Shown in pieces: positions 1 to 9,400 of a DNA stretch of 14,796 bases. The DNA is taken from positions 1 to 14,796 of the forward strand of contig JAADFL010000174.1 of the NCBI GenBank assembly GCA_013152945.1, written 5' to 3'. The translations under genes and the position numbers were made by a program. The stretch's first letter is position 1; every line of letters begins with the position of its first letter. Below the pieces are notes generated by a model. The model was not told where the DNA came from. It was given only the letters and a program-made list of their open reading frames with translations, and searched no databases. Source of the DNA: Deltaproteobacteria bacterium (GTDB taxonomy: Bacteria; Myxococcota_A; JAADFL01).

Positions 1-2
1 AG

Positions 3-194
3 GTAGAAGCTGACGTATGGGAGTTGTGTGACAAATATCCGGATAAATACTCGTTGCTGCTCACAGACCCGAGTGGCGAGCCTGTTGAACTTCCGGGCCG
101 CCTTCTGCGTGAGTTGCGGGACAGCAGACGGTTAACTATTTACCCGGCGAAGTATCGTTTGGTGCTTGATAATGACAAAGGAGGTTCACAATGA
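3..194 (+). CDS. 3' end of an unrecognised protein (5' end outside window)
   Basis: An open frame runs from the first bases of the window for 63 sense codons and ends in TGA at 192-194. That stop overlaps the ATG of the next gene (ATGA), the usual sign of translational coupling in an operon. The visible C-terminal part is hydrophilic with alternating hydrophobic residues, including LLLTDPSGEPVELP and RLTIYPAKYRLVL, and looks like a small mixed alpha/beta or beta-rich domain. The tail is DNDKGGSQ. I do not recognise the family. Coupling to the membrane coiled-coil gene suggests that the two products work together. The frame is confident; the function is unknown. Confidence 0.72.
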   Translation, partial: VEADVWELCDKYPDKYSLLLTDPSGEPVELPGRLLRELRDSRRLTIYPAKYRLVLDNDKGGSQ

Positions 195-1525
195 TTGAGA
201 GAAAGCTAAGCCCATCAACACAACGCTATCGAGCCCATCCTGTTCACACAACGCTCAACCAGTGGCGTAAAAAACTTCCTGCTGAGCGGCCAGCTAATTT
301 TAGTGATTTGCCTCCTGATCCTAAGAATGCCTACGTGCGTTTGCGTTGGGTTCTTCGGGACCTCAAGGCCAGACTCGACAAACTGAACCCGATGTTAGCT
401 CAAACAAATGTTCTTAACAACATCAATCAACGTCTGTCACAACTACAGAATCATTGGACCCAATACCTGAGTAATCCAACCGGCCAATGGCAAGAGCTCG
501 AAAATTACACTGACGGCCTTGTCGATCATATTCGAATCCTTCCTTCGAGCAATGGGTCGCAGGCATCGGAGGAATGCCTGGAAGAACTACGCGCTGACAT
601 GAATGCCGCTATTGAAGAAGCGCAGACAGCCATCCGGGATATGCAGAGCACTGCAGGTGGAACTGAGAAAAAGTTCCAAGAAACAAACGAGCAACTCAAG
701 AAGTTAGCGGCGGAGATTACTTCACAAAAAGCTCGCCTTGACCAAATGCTGATCCAGCATAACGAGGCTTTTACAAAGGCTCAACAGGAGCGGGCAACGC
801 AGTTTACAAACACTGAACAAGAGCGCGTAACCAAATTCGGAGAAGCACAGGAGCAAAGAAAGAGTAAGTTTGATGCCATAGTCAATAAATTCGAGGAAAC
901 CAAGGAAGAAGTAATCAAGAAGCATCAGAAAGAACTGGCCAGCATCGAATCGGAGGGGAAGAAGAGATCGGATGAACTGTTGGTTTCGATAAACGATCAA
1001 CTCGATAAAGCCGTCGAGATTGTTGGAACCATTGTCAAAACAACAATGAGCGGCAATTATCAGATCATTGCCAACAGAGAGTATAAGAACGCTTGGATTA
1101 TGCGAGGAATTGCAGTTTCTGCATTTCTGGGAATGGGCGCGATGGTCATCTGGGCGGTCTCGTCAATGAAACTTGGCTCCAACGGAATCGACTGGAGTAC
1201 TTTCGCCTTCAGAATATCTCTCGGTACCGCTTTTTTGATTCCTGGAATTTACTGCGCCAAGGAAGCATCGCGGCACTGGAATGCCGAGAAGCATAACCGT
1301 CGGATAGCCTTGGAGTTGGCAGCGTTAGATCCGTTCCTTGTAAAACTCGATGAGGCCAAGCGGAAAGAAATCATTGAGAAGAAAGCTGATGAGTATTTCG
1401 GGCAGAATGCTTCCCGATATGCAGAAGATGAAGTCCCCGCATTGAAAGATGTTTACTTGCGTGGTGACCAACTTTTTAAGTTTTTTGAGCGCATAGCCAA
1501 GATCATTCATGGTGGCGGGAAGTGA
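191..1525 (+). CDS. membrane-anchored coiled-coil protein, function unknown
   Basis: This is a 444-residue protein starting at an ATG six bases after a strong AAAGGAGG site (177-184). Residues about 1-125 form a polar helical N-terminal region. Residues about 130-280 are rich in E, K and Q and are clearly coiled coil. Within it, positions 198-230 show an 11-residue repeat with R201/R212/R223 and F205/F216/F227 in register, a hendecad pattern. Two hydrophobic segments, about 306-326 and 336-356, separated by a short loop, are probably a transmembrane hairpin; the soluble C-terminal tail of about 85 residues is charged. Both large soluble parts would then lie on the same side of the membrane, presumably the cytoplasm, since no signal peptide is seen. 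I recognise no enzymatic motif. It overlaps the preceding gene by ATGA. It could be a membrane-associated sensor or effector of the island, but that is inference only. Confidence 0.88.
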   Translation: MIERKLSPSTQRYRAHPVHTTLNQWRKKLPAERPANFSDLPPDPKNAYVRLRWVLRDLKARLDKLNPMLAQTNVLNNINQRLSQLQNHWTQYLSNPTGQWQELENYTDGLVDHIRILPSSNGSQASEECLEELRADMNAAIEEAQTAIRDMQSTAGGTEKKFQETNEQLKKLAAEITSQKARLDQMLIQHNEAFTKAQQERATQFTNTEQERVTKFGEAQEQRKSKFDAIVNKFEETKEEVIKKHQKELASIESEGKKRSDELLVSINDQLDKAVEIVGTIVKTTMSGNYQIIANREYKNAWIMRGIAVSAFLGMGAMVIWAVSSMKLGSNGIDWSTFAFRISLGTAFLIPGIYCAKEASRHWNAEKHNRRIALELAALDPFLVKLDEAKRKEIIEKKADEYFGQNASRYAEDEVPALKDVYLRGDQLFKFFERIAKIIHGGGK

Positions 1526-1536
1526 TTATTATTTAG

Positions 1537-1565
1537 TTGAGATGCTGTCTCTTTATACACATAGT
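1537..1565 (+). promoter_or_regulatory. candidate sigma70-type promoter before the DUF1156 gene
   Basis: The 84-base gap before the methyltransferase gene is AT-rich. It contains TTGAGA (1537-1542, five of six matches to TTGACA), a 17-base spacer and CATAGT (1560-1565, four of six matches to TATAAT). A second TATAC sequence lies at 1554-1558, but at the wrong spacing. The fit is modest, and transcription may simply continue from upstream. Confidence 0.3.
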
Positions 1566-1609
1566 TACGATTTTGAAAAGTGTGTAGACTCAATGGAGAT
1601 TTTAAGACT

Positions 1610-4600
1610 ATGACCCGGCGCAAAAAACTCATCGAGGTGGCTCTGCCGCTGAAGAAGATAAACGAGGAGTCTGCGAGGGAGAAATCCATCCGCCACGGAC
1701 ACCCGTCCACCCTGCATCTCTGGTGGGCGCGGCGGCCTCTGGCCGCCTGCCGGGCTGTGCTTTTCGCACAACTGGTGGATGATCCTTCCAGCGATCCGGC
1801 GTATCTCCGGCCCGACGGAAGTGTTGATGAAGACAGGGCCGGAATCAAACGGGCCGAGCTCTTCAACCTGATCGAGGAACTGGTCAGATGGGAAAACTCC
1901 GATAACCCGGATGTGATCAACCGGGCCAGGGCGGAGATCGCCCGTTGTGTCGCTTCACGCAAGATCGAACTGGGCGAATTAAAGAAAGAAACCATCATTT
2001 ACGGGCGCGGGGAGGGCAAGGAGCATCCTGACGGCCCGCTTCCAAATGACGGCCGTTATACCGCATGGCAGGTCAATTGCCGTCTCGCCCCTGCTGAAGC
2101 CGTGAACCATTTTTTGGAAAGATACGCGCCCCCGGTGCTCGATCCCTTTGCCGGGGGCGGCTCAATCCCTTTGGAAGCGCAACGCCTTGGTCTGCGCGCC
2201 CACGCCTCGGACCTTAATCCGGTCCCGGTGTTGATCAACAAGGCGCTGATCGAGATTCCGCCGAAGTTTGCGGGACTGCCACCGGTCAATCCTGAGTGGC
2301 AGAAGAAAAGCCGGGAGGAAAAAACCCTGCAATCGTCATGGCAGGGAGCGCGTGGGCTGGCCGAGGACGTGCGCTGGTATGGCCGGTGGATGCGCGACGA
2401 AGCGGAAAAACGGATCGGCCACCTCTATCCCAAGGTGAAGATTACTCAAGAGATGGTGGACGACGGCCGCCCGGAGGACCTGAAACCCTATCTCGGTCAG
2501 GAACTCACCGTCATTGCCTGGCTGTGGGCACGGACGGTGGCCAGCCCCGATCCCTCCGTGGGCGGTAACCACGTGCCGCTGGTGCGCTCTTTCTGGCTGA
2601 GCAAGAAGAAAGGCAAGGAAACCTATGTCCAGCCGGTGGTGGACAGAAAGAAAGGAACGTATGAATTCAAGGTCAGGGTTGGGAAACCCGCAGACGGGTT
2701 TGATCCGGACAAGGGGACGAAACTTTCCCGAGGCGCAAGTTTTCAGTGCATTATAAGCGGTTCCCCCATGGAAAAATCTTATATTCGTAACGAATTTCAG
2801 GAACATCGAAACTCGGACACATTGCTTGCAATCGTTTGCGAAGGTTCAAGTGGACGGGTTTATCTGTCGCCAACAAGTGAGCAGGAAGAACTGGCACGTA
2901 TTCCCGAACCGGATAATCCACCACAGGAAACAATGCCCACTGATTGTAAGGATATAGTGAGTGGTCGAGGTTATGGAATTACAAAATGGAGTCAGCTCTT
3001 CACCCCCCGCCAACTTACGGCCCTCACGACCTTTTCCGACCTGGTGAAGGAGGCGCGGCAGAAGGTGCTGGAGGATGCCAAAAAGGCCGGCACCCTGCCG
3101 GATGACGACCGCCCCCTGCACGAAGGCGGAGGCGGTCCGCAAGCCTACGCCGACGCCGTGGCTACGTATCTGGGGTTTGCTGTGGATAAGTCTGCTGACT
3201 ATTGGTCGAGTTTGTGTAGTTGGCATAACTCCGGCGAAAAAATGCGGAACACATTCGGACGTCAGGCGATTCCTATGGTCTGGGATTTTGCAGAATGCAA
3301 TCCTTACAGCGATTCAACAGGCAACTGGATGGCGAATATTGAATGGTGTGTACGGGTACTGAGATCGTTAAATCTCCAAACGCTCGGTAGCGGGAACCAA
3401 TTCGATGCGACCAGTCCAACTACTTACCAATCCACTCCCATAATCTCCACCGATCCACCTTACTACGACAACATCGGCTACGCCGACCTGAGCGATTTCT
3501 TCTATGTCTGGCTGCGGCGCAGCCTGCGGGAGGTTTATCCAGATCTTCTCTCCACCATGCTGACCCCTAAAGCGGATGAACTGATCGCATCGCCCTACCG
3601 CCATAACGGCGACAACAGGAAGGCGGCGGAATTTTTCGAGACCGGCCTGGGGCGGGCCATCAGACGTTGGCGGGAGCACGGCCACACCGACTATCCGACC
3701 ACGATCTTCTACGCCTTCAAGCAGGCGGAGACCGATACATCAGGCACAGCATCCACCGGCTGGGAGACTTTCCTGACCGGGGTGATCGAGGCCGGGTTTA
3801 CCATCACCGCCACCTGGCCCATGCGGACGGAACTGGGTAACCGCATGGTGGGAATGGGCACCAACGCCCTTGCCTCCTCCGTCCTGCTCGCCTGCGTACC
3901 CCGCGAGGCGAGCGCTCCGCTGGCCACCCGCCGGGAGTTCGTCACCGCGCTGAAAAAAGAGCTGGGTGATGCATTGCGCCTGCTGCAATCAGGCAGCATC
4001 GCGCCGGTGGATCTGGCCCAGGCCGCCATCGGCCCGGGCATGGCCATCTTCAGCCGTTACGCAAAGGTCGTGGAGTCGGACGGCTCGCCCATGACCGTGC
4101 GCACGGCCCTGACCCTGATCAACCAGGTGCTCGACGAAGTGCTGGCCGAACAGGAAGGCGAGTTCAACAGCGACACCCGCTGGGCCGTGGCGTGGTTCGA
4201 GCAGTTCGGCATGGAAGAGGGGCCTTTCGGCGTGGCGGAGACACTCTCCAAGGCCAAAAACACCTCTGTGCAGGGGTTGATAGAGGCTGGAGTGGTGACC
4301 TCGCGTGGTGGCAAAGTACAGCTTCGTGGTCGGGATGAATTAACCGATGACTGGGATCCGGCGACTGATGAGCGTCTTACAGAGTGGGAGGCGGTGCAGT
4401 ACCTGATTCGTGCGCTGTACAGGCAGGGAGAGACCGGGGCAGCCGATCTGCTCAGGAAACTGGGCAGTGACTACGGCGAACGGGCCCGCGACCTGGCGTA
4501 CCGGCTGTATGCCATCTGTGAACGTAAGGGATGGTCAAGCGAGGCGCTGGCGTATAACAGTTTGGTCATTGCCTGGCCGGAGATCAGCAGATTGGCAACT

Positions 4601-4642
4601 GCCGGAGCCGATATGCAGAAGCAAGAAAATATTTTTGAATAA
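1610..4642 (+). CDS. DUF1156-family N6-adenine DNA methyltransferase
   Basis: This 1010-residue protein should transfer a methyl group from S-adenosylmethionine to adenine in DNA, marking host DNA in a defence system. The first 60 residues are a typical DUF1156 domain (KKLIEVALPLKKIN, then HPSTLHLWWARRPLA). The SAM-binding motif I is DPFAGGGS at residues 178-185 and the catalytic motif IV is DPPYYD at 615-620. The C-terminal part has WPMRTELGNRM, also typical of the family. The zinc ribbon I recall in relatives (CPxPxCG and CxxCG) is largely lost: here the sites read SPDPSVG at 312-318 and CIISG at 380-384, so only C380 remains. I chose ATG 1610 because DUF1156 begins directly after it and TGGAGA precedes it by ten bases; an in-frame GTG at 1580 would add ten residues without a good ribosome site. 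Base composition changes sharply inside the gene. Its partner is the DUF499 ATPase gene, two genes downstream. Confidence 0.94.
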   Translation: MTRRKKLIEVALPLKKINEESAREKSIRHGHPSTLHLWWARRPLAACRAVLFAQLVDDPSSDPAYLRPDGSVDEDRAGIKRAELFNLIEELVRWENSDNPDVINRARAEIARCVASRKIELGELKKETIIYGRGEGKEHPDGPLPNDGRYTAWQVNCRLAPAEAVNHFLERYAPPVLDPFAGGGSIPLEAQRLGLRAHASDLNPVPVLINKALIEIPPKFAGLPPVNPEWQKKSREEKTLQSSWQGARGLAEDVRWYGRWMRDEAEKRIGHLYPKVKITQEMVDDGRPEDLKPYLGQELTVIAWLWARTVASPDPSVGGNHVPLVRSFWLSKKKGKETYVQPVVDRKKGTYEFKVRVGKPADGFDPDKGTKLSRGASFQCIISGSPMEKSYIRNEFQEHRNSDTLLAIVCEGSSGRVYLSPTSEQEELARIPEPDNPPQETMPTDCKDIVSGRGYGITKWSQLFTPRQLTALTTFSDLVKEARQKVLEDAKKAGTLPDDDRPLHEGGGGPQAYADAVATYLGFAVDKSADYWSSLCSWHNSGEKMRNTFGRQAIPMVWDFAECNPYSDSTGNWMANIEWCVRVLRSLNLQTLGSGNQFDATSPTTYQSTPIISTDPPYYDNIGYADLSDFFYVWLRRSLREVYPDLLSTMLTPKADELIASPYRHNGDNRKAAEFFETGLGRAIRRWREHGHTDYPTTIFYAFKQAETDTSGTASTGWETFLTGVIEAGFTITATWPMRTELGNRMVGMGTNALASSVLLACVPREASAPLATRREFVTALKKELGDALRLLQSGSIAPVDLAQAAIGPGMAIFSRYAKVVESDGSPMTVRTALTLINQVLDEVLAEQEGEFNSDTRWAVAWFEQFGMEEGPFGVAETLSKAKNTSVQGLIEAGVVTSRGGKVQLRGRDELTDDWDPATDERLTEWEAVQYLIRALYRQGETGAADLLRKLGSDYGERARDLAYRLYAICERKGWSSEALAYNSLVIAWPEISRLATAGADMQKQENIFE

Positions 4643-4664
4643 ATTTGCAGCTTTTACGTATACT
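4635..4664 (+). promoter_or_regulatory. candidate internal promoter for the small-protein/protease cassette
   Basis: TTGAAT (4635-4640, four of six matches) and TATACT (4659-4664, five of six) are 18 bases apart, across the end of the methyltransferase gene and the 55-base AT-rich gap after it. Transcription would start near 4671, about 27 bases before the ATG of the 61-aa gene. The cassette it would drive is also lower in G+C than its neighbours, which fits an independently acquired unit. No experimental support is available. Confidence 0.42.
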
Positions 4665-4697
4665 TAAATACAACTCTACTGTATGAAAGGAGCAATC

Positions 4698-4883
4698 ATG
4701 CATGACAACAATCAGTCCAAGTTCACAAGTCCTAACATAGCAAAAGAGATGAAAAAGAAATTCGGCAACCAGGCAGAGACGGTTACGGTAACAATGAAAT
4801 ACCGGAAGCAGGTCGGGGCTTTCGTCAAAAAAATAGAAAAGGCTCATAAGAAAGCAGGAAAAAGCAAACTACTTTTCACCTGA
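4698..4883 (+). CDS. 61-aa lysine-rich small protein, function unknown
   Basis: The ATG at 4698 follows an AAAGGAG ribosome site (4686-4692) at five bases, a better choice than the in-frame ATG at 4683, which lies before that site. The product is small and basic: a polar N-terminal third, then KYRKQVGAFVKKIEKAHKKA, which reads as an amphipathic basic helix, and a short KSKLLFT tail. No cysteine, signal peptide or membrane segment is present. It ends 15 bases before the cysteine-protease-like gene, so the two form a cassette. Possible roles are substrate, pro-peptide-like inhibitor, DNA- or RNA-binding cofactor, or antitoxin; the sequence does not decide between them. I do not recognise the family. 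Confidence 0.66.
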   Translation: MHDNNQSKFTSPNIAKEMKKKFGNQAETVTVTMKYRKQVGAFVKKIEKAHKKAGKSKLLFT

Positions 4884-4898
4884 GGATGGATTTCTGTT

Positions 4899-6470
4899 AT
4901 GAACCGCCATCGACTGGTTACGGCAAAAAACATAGTGGTCTATCCTGCAGCAGCTCCTTTTTCGAGTTTCAGTTTCGTCGAGTCAGAGTTTAATGGTATC
5001 AATTCAGTACGCAGATGTTTCTCACTGGCGAGATCGCTGGGAATGCAGACTGTTACGCTGGAAGAAATACCGGAAAAGGGTATTATTGCTGACGAAAATG
5101 ATGAAATCTCACGATATTTCCGGGACTATGAATGCGGAGGAGTAATAAGACTTGGTTTCTGGACAAAATCTTTCAGAAGTGACAAGCGGATTCACCAATT
5201 GTCGGGGAGAGACCTGATCGGTTATGCAATCCTCAAACGTGATATTATTGAATCGGAGGCTTATGACCGTTGGCATGTATTTGAAGCCGTATTCAAAAAA
5301 TACCCACATCCACACAACTGTATCCCTGCTCCGACGGTCTTCAAGGTTACTATCGGAGATAAGCATTGTTCTGTTCGCGGAGTTCTGTATTGCCAGCAAA
5401 ACAGCCTCAATAAGGCCTGCGCTCATGTTGCACTGCGAAGTCTTCTTTCCAGACACCTGCCGGAAGGCGATATTACGTACCGTAAAATAAATGATCTTGC
5501 CGGAATCCACCCCGGGAATGGAAGAAAGCCCGGCGACGGTTTGAATGTAGTAGAGATCAGGAAGGTCCTGGAAGGGCTTGGAATAGGATTCAGGGATATC
5601 GACTATACGCTGGATGGTAGTCTGCGGGAAACGCATCCTTATCAGAAGTTTCTATATGCAGGAATTGAATCCGGAGCCGGGAGTCTGTTGGGTTTTCATT
5701 TTAGCGGTCCTGTTGTTTCTTCTCGGGAACCTCCCCGGCATATTATTCCTTTTTTTGGTCATACATTCAACAAAGATACATGGGTCCCTGATGCCGAGTT
5801 GAGTTACTTCAATGTCGGCGGAGGCGTTGGATATGTTCCAAGTGAGAACTGGACAAGCAGTTTCATAGGGCATGATGATAATTTCGGATCAAATTATTGT
5901 GTTCCAAGATTGTATGTCTCTCAAGAACAGGCGGACTATGTTGTTGAATTGTTGAACAAAGATGTGCAATATAGTGGTGTGCAGGCTGAAGCTGTTACTT
6001 TGAATTTTATATATTCCCTGCAACCATTTCTTGCAAAATCATCCCGTAAAAATAATTGGAATAAAAGGTTGGTTGCGTTCATTAAGACTAAGAAAATTGT
6101 ACTTCGGGCAATATTCATTCCGAAATCGACTTATCTCAAACAGTTGAAATCTAAGGCCGATTGGGACGGGAAGAGAGAAGACAAAGATATTGTGGGGTTG
6201 TTGGAAAACCTGTTGCCGGACAATATGTGGGTGGTGGAAATTTCCCTGCCTCAACTATTTCCCGCTAACGAAAGAAAAATCGGTGAAGTTTTATTAAATC
6301 CCTATGTGCCTGTGGATGCTGAACCTGATGTGGACTTCAAACTTTTTCTCATGGCAAGATTGCCCGGCCAGTATTTTTTCCTGAACTCTTTGAGAACCAC
6401 AACACCGGATTTCCTGAGAATCAGCAGTACAATACAATCGCATATGCCCTTGATAAGGCATGCACGTTAG
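4899..6470 (+). CDS. predicted papain-fold (C39-like) cysteine protease, 523 aa
   Basis: The fold call rests on motif order. QQNSLNKACAHVALRSLL places a candidate nucleophile C174 at the start of a helix, with a preceding Gln (Q166 or Q167) suited to the oxyanion hole. A histidine follows in HIIPFFGHTFNKDTW (H281 or H288), and an acidic cluster in GHDDNFGSNYC (D326, D327). This Gln-Cys-His-Asp order is that of papain-like and C39-like peptidases. Residues 1-150 and 370-523 match nothing I know and may bind substrates or partners. No signal peptide or membrane segment is evident, so it should be cytoplasmic. The start is ATG 4899 with GAGGA twelve bases upstream. It sits 15 bases after the 61-aa gene and 14 bases before the DUF499 ATPase gene. 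G+C is visibly lower than in the genes on both sides. Alternatives are a transglutaminase-like acyltransferase or an inactive relative. Confidence 0.72.
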   Translation: MNRHRLVTAKNIVVYPAAAPFSSFSFVESEFNGINSVRRCFSLARSLGMQTVTLEEIPEKGIIADENDEISRYFRDYECGGVIRLGFWTKSFRSDKRIHQLSGRDLIGYAILKRDIIESEAYDRWHVFEAVFKKYPHPHNCIPAPTVFKVTIGDKHCSVRGVLYCQQNSLNKACAHVALRSLLSRHLPEGDITYRKINDLAGIHPGNGRKPGDGLNVVEIRKVLEGLGIGFRDIDYTLDGSLRETHPYQKFLYAGIESGAGSLLGFHFSGPVVSSREPPRHIIPFFGHTFNKDTWVPDAELSYFNVGGGVGYVPSENWTSSFIGHDDNFGSNYCVPRLYVSQEQADYVVELLNKDVQYSGVQAEAVTLNFIYSLQPFLAKSSRKNNWNKRLVAFIKTKKIVLRAIFIPKSTYLKQLKSKADWDGKREDKDIVGLLENLLPDNMWVVEISLPQLFPANERKIGEVLLNPYVPVDAEPDVDFKLFLMARLPGQYFFLNSLRTTTPDFLRISSTIQSHMPLIRHAR

Positions 6471-6484
6471 ATGGGAGAAGCAGG

Positions 6485-9400
6485 GTGGCAAAGACGAATC
6501 ATGCAAGAGTAGGCGAGGCGCTGGATCTTCTGAACGAAGGATTACGTCCGTTTGTGGAGCGTGAGTTCCGCGCGAAGTACAAAGACAGATGGAGAGACGA
6601 GGCTGCAAGGTTTTTCCCTGTCATCTCTTACGAGGAAATAAACTGGGATACGGCCGCCATCCTTAAATTGATGTGGGATGCGTGGAATGAAGTATTCCGG
6701 CATCCACTGGGACATGCCGAGCGCTCCCTCGTCAGTGAGTTGCGTGAAGTACGCAACAAGTGGGCTCACCAGGAACCGTTCTCAAGCGATGATGCTTATC
6801 GTGCCCTGGACAGTATGGGCCGTCTGCTGACTGCTGTTTCTGCGCCCCAGGCCAAAGAGATCGAAAACCGTAAGATGGCACTGCTGCGTGTACGGTTCGA
6901 CGAACAGCGCCGTAATGAAATGCGGAAAAACTCCTTCCGGCCTGTTGAAGGGAGCCCGCAGTGCGGCCTTAAACCCTGGCGCGAAGTTGTCACTCCACAT
7001 AAAGACGTGGCCGGCGGCAAATATCAGCAGGCGGAATTTGCAGCCGATCTCTGGCAGGTCTATCTGGGGGAGGCAGCCTCGGAATACCAGCATCCGACGG
7101 AATTCTTTCGCCGCACGTTTATTACTGAAGGACTGGGAAAACTGCTGAGCAACGCCGTCCGCCGCCTTGGGGGTAAGGGTGGAGACCCTGTGGTTGAACT
7201 GCAGACCAATTTCGGTGGCGGCAAAACACACAGCATGCTGGCCCTGTATCATCTGTTTTCCGGCACACCGGCGGCGGAGCTGCCCGGCTCGGAGCATGTT
7301 CTCAAAGAGGCGGAATGTAATATCCCCGCTCACGTGAACAGGGCTGTGGTGGTCGGCACGAAAATTTCGCCGGGCAGCCCGACCAGAAAGGATGACGGCA
7401 CGGTTGTGCGGACTATCTGGGGCGAAATCGCCTGGCAATTGGGCGGCAGGGAAGGCTATGAAATGGTGCGGGAAGATGACGAGAATGCCACCAACCCGGG
7501 TGACCGGCTTAAAGAGCTGTTCAATCGTTTCTCCCCATGCCTGATCCTTATCGACGAATGGGTGGCTTACGCCCGGCAATTGCATGAAGGCAGCGACCTG
7601 CCGGCAGGGTCGTTCGATACGCAATTCACCTTTGCCCAGACCCTGAGCGAGTCTGCCAAAACGGCGAAGGATACGTTGCTGGTCGTGAGCATCCCCGCCT
7701 CGGACAATGAGATCGGTGGAGACTGGGGCCAAAGGGCGTTGTCGCGTCTGAAAAACGCCATCGGCCGGGTGGAGTCGAGCTGGCGTCCGGCAAGTCCGGA
7801 TGAGGGGTTTGAGATTGTCCGGCGGCGCCTGTTCGAGCCGATTACGGACAAGCAAGGCTTTGTCGCCCGTGACGCGGTGGCGCGTGCGTTCGTGGAAATG
7901 TATGGAACGCAACACAATGAATTCCCGTCGGAATGCCGGGAGGCGGAATACGAACGACGCATCAAGATGGCCTATCCCATCCACCCGGAGTTGTTTGATC
8001 GGCTTTACAACGACTGGTCAACCCTTGATAAATTTCAGCGAACAAGAGGAGTGCTCCGGCTGATGGCCGCGGTAATCCATTCATTGTGGGAGCGACAGGA
8101 CGGTAATCTGCTGATCATGCCTGCAACGGTCCCCATTGATGACCCGGCCGTGCAATTTGAATTGACGCGCTATCTGGACGACCAGTGGACTCCGGTTATC
8201 GCCAAAGACGTGGACGGCGAACATTCTTTGCCGCTCTCTCTCGACAGAGCGGTACCCAACCTCGGACGGTACTCTGCCTGCCGCCGTGTGGCCAGGACCA
8301 TCTATATCGGTTCCGCTCCGACGCAGCGGGCTGCCAACCGCGGCATTGACGACCGTCAGGTCAAGCTCGGATGTGTCCAGCCCGGTGAAACGGTGGCGAC
8401 ATTCGGCGACGCCCTGCGGCGGTTGACGGATCGGGCAACCTATTTGTATGTCGACGGCCGCAGGTACTGGTACTCAACGCAGCCGACCGTGACCCGTCTG
8501 GCCGAAGATCGGGCCGCCCAGCTTCACGAACATGATGTGCTGGACGAAATTGTCCGCAGATTGCGGAGAGAGGCGAGGAGCCGGGGCGATTTTCATCGGG
8601 TGCATGCATGCTCGGGCGGTAGCGATATTCCCGACGAGCGCGAAGCACGCCTGGTCATTCTCGGCCCTGAACATCCACACAGCAAGGGGCAACATGACAG
8701 CCCGGCGAGGATTGAAGCTCAAACCATTCTGGACAACCGTGGTAACAGTCCGCGCAATTACAAAAACACGCTTGTTTTTCTGGCCGGAGATGCAATCCGC
8801 CTGAAGGAACTCCAAACGGCAATCCGTCAGTATCTTGCGTGGAATTCCATCTGTGATGAAAGAGAACAACTGAACCTTGATCCGTTTCAGTCCAGACAGG
8901 CCGACACGAAACGCAGGAATGCAGATGACACGGTCAATGCCCGAATTCCCGAAACCTGGCAGTGGTTACTTGTTCCCGGACAACCTGAACCTCAAGGCGC
9001 GCCGGATTGGACGGAGATCCGCCTGCAGGGCACCGACTCGCTTGCTTTAAGGGCCGGTAAGAAACTGAAAAATGAGGAGATGCTTCTCGTTCAGATGGGA
9101 GGTATCCGTCTCCGCCTGGAACTGGATCGCGTGCCTTTATGGCGCGGCGATGATGTGGCGGTGAAACAACTCATCAAGGACTTTGCAACGTACCTGTACC
9201 TTCCCCGCCTTCGTGATCCGGACATTCTTTTGGCGGCGATCCGTGAAGGTGTAGCCTTGCTTACATGGGAAACAGATACGTTTGCATATGCCCAGGGCAG
9301 GGATGAAGAATCCGGCCGATATTTAGGACTCGAAGCGGCAAGACTCATCAATCCCGGGGCTGATGGAGACGCGCTTCTGGTCAGGCCGGACGTGGCTGCG

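Noticed and set aside
1580-1609. GTG 1580 as the start of the DUF1156 methylase
   Set aside because: It lacks a good ribosome site and would add ten residues before the conserved DUF1156 start; ATG 1610 fits both the domain boundary and the TGGAGA site.
6782-7984. 400-codon open frame on the minus strand under the DUF499 gene
   Set aside because: It is antisense to a well-supported ATPase gene in G+C-rich sequence, where long shadow frames are expected, and its translation shows no recognisable domain.
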